From Bacillota bacterium (GTDB lineage Bacteria; Bacillota_A; Clostridia; DSM-8532): DNA of 14,143 bases. Positions within the stretch are counted from its first letter, which is position 1. Each line of letters begins with the position of its first letter. Below, one piece after another: positions 1 through 6,781 of this stretch. Where the stretch lies: NCBI GenBank assembly GCA_023424865.1, contig JAFADM010000152.1, positions 1 to 14,143 of the forward strand, in the 5' to 3' direction. Made by a program: the position numbers and the translations under genes. The notes below the pieces were generated by a model. It made no database searches and was not told the DNA's origin. It saw only the letters and a list, made by a program, of their open reading frames with translations.

Positions 1-2
1 AA

Positions 3-1154
3 TCAAATCCTCCTCAATTCGGCAAGGGCTTTCTCTCTTGCTGTACGGTCAGTATCTATTATATCGTCGAGAACAGGCTTGCTATTCACTGAATGTGAAA
101 GCATTACCTTTTCAATTAATTCTGGAATTTGGTGGAAAGCCAGCTCTTTTTTCAGAAAACCGGCTACCGCAATTTCGTTGGCCGCATTCATGGCGGCAGG
201 CATGGTTCCCCTAATTCCGGCGGCTTCATAGGCCAGAGCCAGGCAGCGGAAGGCAGTGAGATCCGGCTCCTCGAAGGTGAGGCTCCGGGTATCCTTAAAG
301 GACAGCCTTTTAAAAGGATTGGACTGTCTTTCAGGCCAGGTGAGGGCAAGCTGGATGGGTACACGCATGTCGGGTGCTCCCAGCTGGGCCAGTACTGAAC
401 CGTCCCTGTAAGACACCATGGAGTGGATAACGCTTTCTTTATGTATCACTACCTCTATATCGGCTGCCGCCACATCAAACAGCCACATGGCCTCAATGAC
501 CTCCAGGCCCTTATTCATTAAGGTCGCCGAATCAATGGTAATTTTACTTCCCATGCTCCAGTTTGGGTGCTTGAGGGCCTGCTCCAGAGTAACGGTCTTA
601 AGCTGTTCGGGGGTATATCCCCTGAACGGGCCTCCCGAAGCAGTAAGAAGAATTCGCTCCACATCCTTTGCCCTGTTTCCCGTAAGGCACTGAAAAATTG
701 CGGCATGCTCACTGTCTACCGGCAGAATTTCCGTCCCGGATTCACGGGCCGCATCCATTACCAGAGACCCGGCTGTTACAAGGGTTTCCTTGTTGGCAAG
801 CGCAAGCTGCTTACCCGCTTTTATGGCCTTCATCGTAGGAAGAAGGCCGGCAATTCCTACCAGGGCGGAAAGTACCGTATCTGCTTCATCCATTTGAGCC
901 GCTTTAAAAAGGCCTGCCTGTCCGCCTACAATTTCAACAGGCAGATCGGCAACCCTTTCCTTTAAAGTTTTTGCTCCGTTTTCATCAAAGACTGCGGCTA
1001 ATGCCGGTTTAAACCGGCGAATCTGTTTTTCAAGAAGATCGATATTGGACCCGGCGGCCAGAGCCACCACTTTTATATTAAGGTTTTCACATACCTCCAG
1101 GGCTTGTACACCGATGGAACCGGTGGAACCCAAAACTGCTAAAGCTTTTGTCAT
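3..1154 (-). CDS. dxr: 1-deoxy-D-xylulose 5-phosphate reductoisomerase
   Basis: Dxr (IspC) converts 1-deoxy-D-xylulose 5-phosphate to 2-C-methyl-D-erythritol 4-phosphate with NADPH, the committed step of the MEP isoprenoid pathway, in the cytoplasm. The 383 residues are a normal full length. The NADPH loop GSTGSIG is at residues 9-15, NKE at 121-123, and the metal ligands by family alignment are D147 and E149 (in PVDSEH) and E218 (in NKGLEVIEA). The family strings TASGGPFRG, HPNWSMGSKITIDSATLMNK and HKESVIHSMVSYRDGSV are intact. The ATG is preceded by GGAAAGG nine bases upstream. It starts 45 bases after the cdsA stop on the same strand, so it is very probably cotranscribed with uppS and cdsA and supplies precursor for undecaprenyl diphosphate. 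Nothing is missing. Confidence 0.97.
   Translation of the reverse strand: MTKALAVLGSTGSIGVQALEVCENLNIKVVALAAGSNIDLLEKQIRRFKPALAAVFDENGAKTLKERVADLPVEIVGGQAGLFKAAQMDEADTVLSALVGIAGLLPTMKAIKAGKQLALANKETLVTAGSLVMDAARESGTEILPVDSEHAAIFQCLTGNRAKDVERILLTASGGPFRGYTPEQLKTVTLEQALKHPNWSMGSKITIDSATLMNKGLEVIEAMWLFDVAAADIEVVIHKESVIHSMVSYRDGSVLAQLGAPDMRVPIQLALTWPERQSNPFKRLSFKDTRSLTFEEPDLTAFRCLALAYEAAGIRGTMPAAMNAANEIAVAGFLKKELAFHQIPELIEKVMLSHSVNSKPVLDDIIDTDRTAREKALAELRRI
9..14 (-). promoter_or_regulatory. Ribosome binding site for a gene just beyond the left edge (probably rseP)
   Basis: A perfect AGGAGG lies inside the last codons of dxr, followed by eight bases up to the window edge. That spacing fits a start codon immediately outside the window. 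In Firmicutes the gene after dxr is usually rseP, a site-2 intramembrane zinc protease. The identity of the next gene is inferred from that convention and not seen. Confidence 0.45.
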
Positions 1155-1199
1155 ATAATATAACCTTTCCGGACTCTGTCATTATAAGTCAATCTCTTG

Positions 1200-2060
1200 C
1201 TATCTTAAAAATAACTCAATATAAATATACACGGTAGGTGCAACAAACAAAAAGCTGTCTACCCTGTCCATTATACCTCCGTGACCTGGAATTAGTCTGC
1301 CAAAATCCTTGATGCCCGTTATGCGCTTAAAAGCGGAGGCCGTCCAGTCCCCAAGCTGGGAAACGATGCCGCACAACAGGCCGATGGCCGCAAAATGGAG
1401 CCAGTGAATGGGTTCTCCCGGCATCCTGTTGACAAAAAGGATACCGTAAGCCACCATAACGAGCATACAGCCCAGCATACCGCCAATAGAGCCCTCCACG
1501 GTTTTTTTAGGGCTGATATCAGGAACAATTTTATGCTTTCCGAATTTTACTCCCACAAAGTAAGCAAAGACATCGGTGACAGAAGAGCCGATGATAATAA
1601 ACCAGGTGTATTCCAGGCCCCTGTCCAATACCCGGGTTAATACGGCGAAGCTTAAGAGAAGCGGAATATAGGCTATGCTGAGAAGAGTATGGGAAATATC
1701 CTCCATACGCGTTCCCGGCTTGCCCTTACCAAATATAAATTTGGTAAATAAATACAACAGGCCTGCAATGAGAAAGGTCTTGGAAAAGTATGAAATAAAA
1801 ACCCAGGCCTTGTCCGACAAATTTTGCAAAAGAGGATCCGAAGCGCCGGAGGAATAAGCTCCTAACACAAGCAGCAAAGCCCCGACATAGGCCAGATACA
1901 AATCAATATGAATATCCTTTTGCCGAAGAGCCCGCCCAAATTCATACAACCCGGTTATGGTCGCAAACAAAACCAGAATCGCCATGGCGAAGGGCGGCGA
2001 AAAAACCACTACTGCAAATATAAGTGCCACAACGAAACCGCTCAGGATACGTACCCTCAT
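1200..2060 (-). CDS. cdsA: Phosphatidate cytidylyltransferase
   Basis: CdsA makes CDP-diacylglycerol from phosphatidic acid and CTP at the cytoplasmic membrane, the branch point for phosphatidylglycerol, cardiolipin and related lipids. The protein is polytopic, with hydrophobic segments through most of its length. The C-terminal CDP-diglyceride synthetase signature occupies residues 242-268: SAFKR, then KD, then PGHGGIMDRVD, all matching the family pattern. I chose the ATG at 2060 (MRVRILSG, 286 residues). It sits just after the uppS stop in the string ATATGAAATG, with a run of G bases as ribosome binding site inside the uppS end. The reading frame continues 17 codons further upstream into uppS, but no hydrophobic or family-like residues lie there. 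The near-overlap implies translational coupling to uppS. Confidence 0.95.
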   Translation of the reverse strand: MRVRILSGFVVALIFAVVVFSPPFAMAILVLFATITGLYEFGRALRQKDIHIDLYLAYVGALLLVLGAYSSGASDPLLQNLSDKAWVFISYFSKTFLIAGLLYLFTKFIFGKGKPGTRMEDISHTLLSIAYIPLLLSFAVLTRVLDRGLEYTWFIIIGSSVTDVFAYFVGVKFGKHKIVPDISPKKTVEGSIGGMLGCMLVMVAYGILFVNRMPGEPIHWLHFAAIGLLCGIVSQLGDWTASAFKRITGIKDFGRLIPGHGGIMDRVDSFLFVAPTVYIYIELFLR

Positions 2061-2061
2061 T

Positions 2062-2787
2062 TCATATCCCCCCAAATCGCCTCTGTCTTTTTTGATAGGC
2101 CAAAATGGCATCCTTTAAATGCTTTTCGCTAAAGTCCGGCCACAACACATCCGTAAAGTAAAACTCCGAGTAGGAACACTGCCAGATTAAAAAATTGCTC
2201 AGACGCATTTCACCGCTGGTACGAATGAGAAGATCCGGATCGGGAATGTCATGGGTATATAAATGCTGGGAAACGGTTTTTTCATCAATCTCCGAAAGCT
2301 CCCCTGCCGCTTTTTTCTCGCTAATGCTTCGAATAGCGCTTACCAGCTCCTGGCGGCCGCCGTAGTTCAATGCGATTACAAATTCCAACCCCTCCACATG
2401 GGCGGTATTTTTCTCCGTTTGCCGGATCTGCTCCTGCATCTCCGCTGAAAGGCGGTTCCTGTCTCCGATGACCCGAATGCGGACCTTTTTATCCCTAAGC
2501 TCTTCCTCTGCGTTTTTTAAATACTCAAGAAGAAGCTTCATGAGCTGATCCACTTCCTCAGAAGGCCTGGACCAGTTTTCGGTGGAAAAGCAATAGGCAG
2601 TCAGATATTTTACGCCCAAATGGTAACAAGCCTCGACCACCTTCCGGAGCGTACGGGAGCCCTCCCGGTGCCCCATGCTCCGGGACAGGCCTCTTTGCTT
2701 GGCCCACCGGCCGTTTCCATCCATAATAATAGCAATATGGGCAGGTATCCTATCCCTGTCCAGCTCGATCTTTTTCTTGAAAAACAT
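2062..2787 (-). CDS. uppS: Undecaprenyl diphosphate synthase (cis-isoprenyl transferase)
   Basis: UppS adds isopentenyl units in cis to farnesyl diphosphate, giving the C55 carrier for peptidoglycan, teichoic acid and other surface glycans. The chosen ATG gives 241 residues, normal for the family. The signature MDGNGRWAKQRG starts at residue 22, with the catalytic Asp at 23. FSTENW, NYGGRQEL and the C-terminal block around RTSGE, RLSNFLIWQ and Y.E complete the family motifs. The start at 2787 has AGGAG six bases upstream. A TTG two codons earlier touches the Shine-Dalgarno and is unlikely. The stop precedes the cdsA ATG by one base. Upstream neighbours are a GT-C glycosyltransferase and an SDR enzyme, not the frr that often precedes uppS. 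Confidence 0.97.
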   Translation of the reverse strand: MFFKKKIELDRDRIPAHIAIIMDGNGRWAKQRGLSRSMGHREGSRTLRKVVEACYHLGVKYLTAYCFSTENWSRPSEEVDQLMKLLLEYLKNAEEELRDKKVRIRVIGDRNRLSAEMQEQIRQTEKNTAHVEGLEFVIALNYGGRQELVSAIRSISEKKAAGELSEIDEKTVSQHLYTHDIPDPDLLIRTSGEMRLSNFLIWQCSYSEFYFTDVLWPDFSEKHLKDAILAYQKRQRRFGGI

Positions 2788-2855
2788 GCACAACTCCTAG
2801 GTTTGTATTTAAACCAAACGCCTGTACGGGCTATTCTTATAACCTTCAATCGATC

Positions 2856-4358
2856 CTAATGATACCAAAAAAAAGATGGGATGACCACACCCTGTTTCCA
2901 TTTCTTCAAAAGGATCCAGGCCTTCATATAGCCATAAACGGAAAGCATGGTGAGGGTACTGTAAAAAGCACCCTTGTACCTTCCGGCAAATTCCAGAATC
3001 ATAAAGGCCACCATAGCCCCCAGCATATAAACGGACATAGCTCTCAGTGTTCCTTCTGTTTTACCAGTAATAGAAAGTCCTGCCATTGCCAGAAGAGCCC
3101 CGAAAAGAACAAGCCCATTAAAACGGGTAATCAAATCGGTATAGGCTTCATACAGATCTGACGATTGAAAGCGGGTATACACCGACTGCCATCCCGTGAT
3201 GACACCTGCTGTAAACGCTTCATTATTCCAAAGCGCAAGCTTGTTTTTAAAATGCTCAGGAATGCGAAGACCCATCTCCCAGTAGCGTTCCAAGCCAAGC
3301 TCAGCAAAATGGGACTGGAACAGGGAGGGTGCGGCATACTGTGTCTTTGCCTCTTCAAAAGCTTGGGCATCTTCACTGCTCCATGCGCCTCCGCTTTCAT
3401 AATTGCCTCCCACATACAAATTCCAGCCGTAGCTTGAGGAGGGCTTTTCGTAACCGCTGACAGAAGTAGTAACAAGCCCCAGTGCCGTGCTGCCGATGAG
3501 AAAGATCGCCATAAGCACCGCCGCGCTTCCCAGCCTTTGCTTTAAACGGGCCTTAGAAAAGAGGAAATAATAAAGAAGAACGGCCAGCACGAAAAGTATG
3601 CCGGTAGGTCTGAAATAATTGCCTGCCGCACAGAAGACACCTGCCGCGCCCAGGTAAAGATACCGTTTAGAGCCTTGCTCACGCAGGCTTAATGTAAAGA
3701 AGAAAAAGGCTCCTGTGAGCAGAGCCGAATAAAGATATTCTCCTCCGGGAAGAAGGGTGAAAACCAGAATAGAGGGGTTTAGGGCCACGAATATGCCGGC
3801 AGCCGCACCGGCCTTTCTGCCTGCGCACATTTCCATAATTCCAGCAGCAAAGCCTGCTTCCATCGATCCCAGTACCAGGTTGACAGCTCTGGGCACCCAG
3901 GTATGTTCACCCAGAAGTTGATACAAAAAAGTCAGGAAGGCGGGAAAATTGATGGAATGGGGAAAGATTCCGAAATAGAACATATCCATCTCCTGCCCGG
4001 TATACAGCTTATGGGCAATGGATAAAAATCCGCCATAATCGCCTTGGGGCGTCAGGTTTAAAAACACGCAGACCGGCAGCCTTACAAGAAGGGTCAGTGT
4101 AGTGAAATAAACAATTCTGATTAAAAGGCTGCCTTTCTCGAAAAGCACTTTTCGTAAACCATAGGTTAAAAGAAAGCATCCGGCCAGCACCGTAAAATAC
4201 CCGGCTATGAGAGCCAAAGAACGGGTAATCAGATTAAGAAAAAGGGAAAGGATAATAAAAAGAAGGCATACTGCCTCTATTAGCGTAAACAGCTTAAACA
4301 GCCTGCTCCTGCTGTTTTTTCCACTTGTATTATCTCTTTTTTCAGATATAGGCTTCAA
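2856..4358 (-). CDS. Polytopic membrane glycosyltransferase, GT-C / GT39-like
   Basis: This 500-residue protein has roughly ten or more hydrophobic segments, and a short basic N terminus (residues 1-20) that is probably cytoplasmic. After the second or third helix comes a loop with TPQGDYGGFL (Asp107). An acidic residue at that place is typical of GT-C enzymes such as the protein O-mannosyltransferase and ArnT families, which take sugars from polyprenyl-phosphate donors. A later PGGEYLYSALL segment near residue 205 also resembles these families. The start is a TTG, supported by AGGAGGA five bases upstream and by the lack of any nearby ATG. It follows the SDR gene by 38 bases and precedes uppS by 68. 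Placement next to the carrier-lipid synthase fits a lipid-linked donor, but sugar and acceptor are unknown. Confidence 0.7.
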   Translation of the reverse strand: MKPISEKRDNTSGKNSRSRLFKLFTLIEAVCLLFIILSLFLNLITRSLALIAGYFTVLAGCFLLTYGLRKVLFEKGSLLIRIVYFTTLTLLVRLPVCVFLNLTPQGDYGGFLSIAHKLYTGQEMDMFYFGIFPHSINFPAFLTFLYQLLGEHTWVPRAVNLVLGSMEAGFAAGIMEMCAGRKAGAAAGIFVALNPSILVFTLLPGGEYLYSALLTGAFFFFTLSLREQGSKRYLYLGAAGVFCAAGNYFRPTGILFVLAVLLYYFLFSKARLKQRLGSAAVLMAIFLIGSTALGLVTTSVSGYEKPSSSYGWNLYVGGNYESGGAWSSEDAQAFEEAKTQYAAPSLFQSHFAELGLERYWEMGLRIPEHFKNKLALWNNEAFTAGVITGWQSVYTRFQSSDLYEAYTDLITRFNGLVLFGALLAMAGLSITGKTEGTLRAMSVYMLGAMVAFMILEFAGRYKGAFYSTLTMLSVYGYMKAWILLKKWKQGVVIPSFFWYH

Positions 4359-4396
4359 AAAAGTCCTCCTTAGTACTTAAATCCCTCAGGACTTTG

Positions 4397-5131
4397 TTAA
4401 ATGCAAAAGCCTCCGTTGGGGCTCAGAACCTGGCCCGTAATAAAATCCGCCCCGGACGAAGCGAGAAAAAGAACACTTTCAGCTACGTCTCTCACGGTTC
4501 CCAGGCGCATCAGGGGAGTTTCCTCCGACAGGGTTTTTTTATCCTCCGAAGACAGCTGGCCCAGCATATCCGTCTCAATGACACCGGGAGCCACACAATT
4601 AACCTTGATCCCGGAAGGGCCCAGCTCTTTGGCAAGAGCTTTTGTAAAACCGATAACCGCAGCCTTGGCCGTCGAATAGTGCACCTCACAGGAAGCGCCG
4701 GTAATTCCCCATATAGAGGATATATTAACCACTTTTCCGTTTTTTTTTCGGATCATTCCCGGAATTACAGCCTGACAGCAATTAAAAAGGCTTTTTACAT
4801 TAACGGCCATCATTCTGTCCCAATCCTCTTCCAAAATATCCGTAAAGAGCTTTTGAGCTGCTATTCCCGCATTATTGACAAGAATATCCGTCGCTCCGTT
4901 CTCTGCTTCAAACAAACGAACAAAGGCATTTACTTCTTTTCTTACGGACACATCGGCCTTATAGGCAGTAACGGTCAAGCCCCTGTTGCGCAGGCTTTCC
5001 TCCAGACCGCGGGCTTCCTTCTCGGAATTAAGATAGGTAAACCCTACTTTGTAGCCTTTATCTGCAAAAAGGCGTACAAGTTCACTTCCTATCCCCCGTG
5101 ATCCGCCTGTTATCAATACCGTTTCTCCCAT
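4397..5131 (-). CDS. SDR-family oxidoreductase, FabG / YmfI-like
   Basis: A classical short-chain dehydrogenase/reductase of 244 residues, the usual FabG length. The cofactor motif TGGSRGIG is at 8-15, NNAG at 86-89, Asn111, and the catalytic Ser139 (NISS), Tyr152 and Lys156 (YSTAK) are all present. The TGGSRGIG type with a basic residue suggests NADPH. The start at 5131 (MGETVLITGG) has GGAGG four bases upstream. The frame extends 15 codons further but without a family match there. The ending GQVLSPNGGFCI differs from the GQ-x-L-x-V-D-GG of typical FabG. FabG-like proteins in Firmicutes also include the EF-P 5-aminopentanone reductase YmfI, so the substrate cannot be settled from this sequence. 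No fatty-acid synthesis genes are adjacent. Confidence 0.85.
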   Translation of the reverse strand: MGETVLITGGSRGIGSELVRLFADKGYKVGFTYLNSEKEARGLEESLRNRGLTVTAYKADVSVRKEVNAFVRLFEAENGATDILVNNAGIAAQKLFTDILEEDWDRMMAVNVKSLFNCCQAVIPGMIRKKNGKVVNISSIWGITGASCEVHYSTAKAAVIGFTKALAKELGPSGIKVNCVAPGVIETDMLGQLSSEDKKTLSEETPLMRLGTVRDVAESVLFLASSGADFITGQVLSPNGGFCI

Positions 5132-5216
5132 TTGTCCTCCATGCCTCTGCATGCATCCTAAGTACCTATTTTTCATTTTTTACGGCCTATTGAGCCATCT
5201 TTTGCAATCATAGCAC

Positions 5217-5339
5217 TTATAAGAAGCTTACTTCAATAAATATACCCACTTTACCGTCTTTGAGCCCAAGAGTAAAAGCAACATAAGCCTGACTCCTGTC
5301 TGCCTGTCCCTTTAAAAGTACCTTTTTAATCAAAGCCAT
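5217..5339 (-). CDS. Possible small protein of 40 residues
   Basis: A short frame of 40 codons starts with ATG 22 bases after the stop of the diguanylate cyclase gene. It begins MALIKKVLLKG and ends GKVGIFIEVSFL. The composition looks protein-like, with alternating hydrophobic residues suggesting beta strands. There is no Shine-Dalgarno in front of the ATG, so translation would need coupling to the upstream gene. The frame is open upstream into the cyclase gene. It could be chance or a decayed tail of a longer gene. I do not recognise it. Confidence 0.2.
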   Translation of the reverse strand: MALIKKVLLKGQADRSQAYVAFTLGLKDGKVGIFIEVSFL

Positions 5340-5361
5340 GTCTGCTGCTTTTATGCTAAAT

Positions 5362-6486
5362 TCATTCCGACTGGAAAACACGAATGGTATTTTTAACCGT
5401 TTTGGCCTCGTAAAGGGCTTTATCCGTGTTGACGATGAGCTTTGCCGAATCCATCCCCCTGGTATATGTAGAAACACCAAAGCTGGCAGTAAGGGCTATG
5501 CCTGATATTTTTCCAACGGAAACCTGATGAAAGGCCCTTTGAATCTTTTCACAGACGCCGACAGCCTCGTCTACCGTCCTGTTTTTAAACAATATGCAAA
5601 ACTCATCCCCGCCGTAACGGAAAGGAATTGCCTCAAGGCAATGGGCTTTCATAATTTTCCCCAGCTCAATGAGGCAGCGATCTCCAAAAATATGCCCTAG
5701 ATTATCGTTAAGCATTTTAAAATTATCGATATCCAGCATGACAAAAATATAGCTTGACTCCGACTCGTCCTCCTCCATATCCTTAACGGCGTTGTGAAGG
5801 GCTTTTCTGTTATAAATGCCGGTTAATTCATCAATATAAAGCTTTTCCTGCAACTGATGCCTCTCCATTTCCTTCTGAATACTTGCTGCGTTTTTTTCCT
5901 TCTCAAAGCGGATGACAACCATGCAAACAGCGGAAAAGGCTGCGAGTATAAACAAAGCAATAAAGAAATCCACGCGTCTCAGGGTGTTATCAAAAATACT
6001 GACCTTATCGATATCCCACTTAATAAAAACTTCTGAAAGAATAACAGCGGCGGTGCTCATAGCGGAGGTAATGATGGTCAGCCTGTAATTGGCGTAAATG
6101 GTGGTCAGGATAATGGGAATGGCAAAGATGAAATACAGGTTCGTGAAATAAATATGTACGGTAAATAGAACAAAGCATATAACAACAAAGAGCAGCGATA
6201 CAACATAGATTTTCTTTTCCTGAAGCAATTTCTCTGATCCCATAACCCGATAATCAATGTAGACACATGTCAGATTCAGAAAAGCAGGGACAATAATGAA
6301 CTTGATTGTAAAGATAACGGGTGTTGTATTGAGTTCGTCGGAGTGTACAATAAACCAGCCTAGAAAGCATTCTACAAAAACAGACAGCAATACCAGCGCA
6401 ACGGTGGTTTTATAATGCAGATTCAGCCAGTTTTTATCAATACGCGCATATTCATTCTGTATTTCAACAATATGTGTTTTTTCCAT
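5362..6486 (-). CDS. Membrane-bound diguanylate cyclase (six-helix N terminus plus GGDEF)
   Basis: This 374-residue protein probably makes cyclic di-GMP from two GTP at the membrane. Hydrophobic segments lie near residues 26-48, 57-77, 92-113, 115-132, 136-152 and 172-192, followed by a short linker with coiled-coil character (194-215). The GGDEF domain begins with DELTGIYNR at 219, contains the metal-site DIDNFK at 252-257 and an intact GGDEF at 292-296 (RYGGDEF). The inhibitory-site RxxD expected at seven residues before RYGG is absent and reads CLEA, so product feedback inhibition at that site is unlikely. There is no EAL domain. The ATG has GGAG four bases upstream. The gene is transcribed away from the TIR-PDZ gene across a 295-base divergent region. 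The N-terminal sensor does not match a domain I can name. Confidence 0.92.
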   Translation of the reverse strand: MEKTHIVEIQNEYARIDKNWLNLHYKTTVALVLLSVFVECFLGWFIVHSDELNTTPVIFTIKFIIVPAFLNLTCVYIDYRVMGSEKLLQEKKIYVVSLLFVVICFVLFTVHIYFTNLYFIFAIPIILTTIYANYRLTIITSAMSTAAVILSEVFIKWDIDKVSIFDNTLRRVDFFIALFILAAFSAVCMVVIRFEKEKNAASIQKEMERHQLQEKLYIDELTGIYNRKALHNAVKDMEEDESESSYIFVMLDIDNFKMLNDNLGHIFGDRCLIELGKIMKAHCLEAIPFRYGGDEFCILFKNRTVDEAVGVCEKIQRAFHQVSVGKISGIALTASFGVSTYTRGMDSAKLIVNTDKALYEAKTVKNTIRVFQSE

Positions 6487-6522
6487 AATACTCCACGTTG
6501 TATTGGCATTCTCTTTTTCTTA

Positions 6523-6552
6523 ATATTAGGCATCTTCACAAGATAATCTCAA
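6523..6552 (-). promoter_or_regulatory. Candidate sigma-A promoter of the diguanylate cyclase gene
   Basis: Minus-strand TTGAGA (6547-6552) and TAATAT (6523-6528) are separated by 18 bases. This gives five of six and four of six matches to the consensus and predicts transcription starting near 6516, about 30 bases before the ATG. The assignment rests on sequence resemblance only. Confidence 0.4.
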
Positions 6553-6688
6553 GATATCAGAAATTATTCCTATTTGACACAATCATATCAGACCAAACTT
6601 AATTAATCAATTCTGTCGGATTTAAAGTAAAAATAAAACTTTTAGCTCCATAAAATTCACTTGCAAATGACTAAATACACAAAAATTC

Positions 6689-6718
6689 TTGTAGTGGAAT
6701 ATAAGTTTGTAGTATCAT
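6689..6718 (+). promoter_or_regulatory. Candidate promoter of the TIR-PDZ gene
   Basis: TATCAT (6713-6718, five of six) lies 18 bases after TTGTAG (6689-6694, only three of six). Transcription would begin near 6725, some 57 bases before the chosen ATG. The weak -35 suggests low or activated expression. A TTGACA at 6755-6760 lies downstream of it but has no suitable -10 before the start codon. Confidence 0.3.
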
Positions 6719-6781
6719 AGACTAGAGTATGTACTAAAATACATGATTAACTTATTGACAGATTGCCTAGGAGAATCATGC

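Larger units (their letters stand above)
6487..6781. other. Divergent intergenic region between the cyclase and TIR-PDZ genes
   Basis: This AT-rich stretch separates two divergently transcribed signalling genes and must hold both promoters. The best candidates are listed separately. A 5-base inverted repeat (ATGTA, six-base gap, TACAT) occurs at 6729-6744. A 17-codon frame from 6667 lacks a ribosome binding site. No convincing RNA structure is seen. Confidence 0.6.

Noticed and set aside
567..965. 132-codon plus-strand frame opposite dxr
   Set aside because: It is antisense to a fully conserved dxr and shows no family features or ribosome binding site.
4394..5101. 235-codon plus-strand frame opposite the SDR gene
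   Set aside because: The minus strand carries a complete SDR enzyme with all catalytic motifs. The opposite frame is a by-product of its codon use.
6667..6720. Short plus-strand frame reading MTKYTKILVVE, like a response-regulator start
   Set aside because: It has only 17 codons, no ribosome binding site, and covers the candidate promoter of the TIR-PDZ gene. The resemblance is most likely chance.
6755..6760. Consensus TTGACA just before the TIR-PDZ start
   Set aside because: A matching -10 would fall inside the coding region past the chosen start, so it is unlikely to drive this gene.
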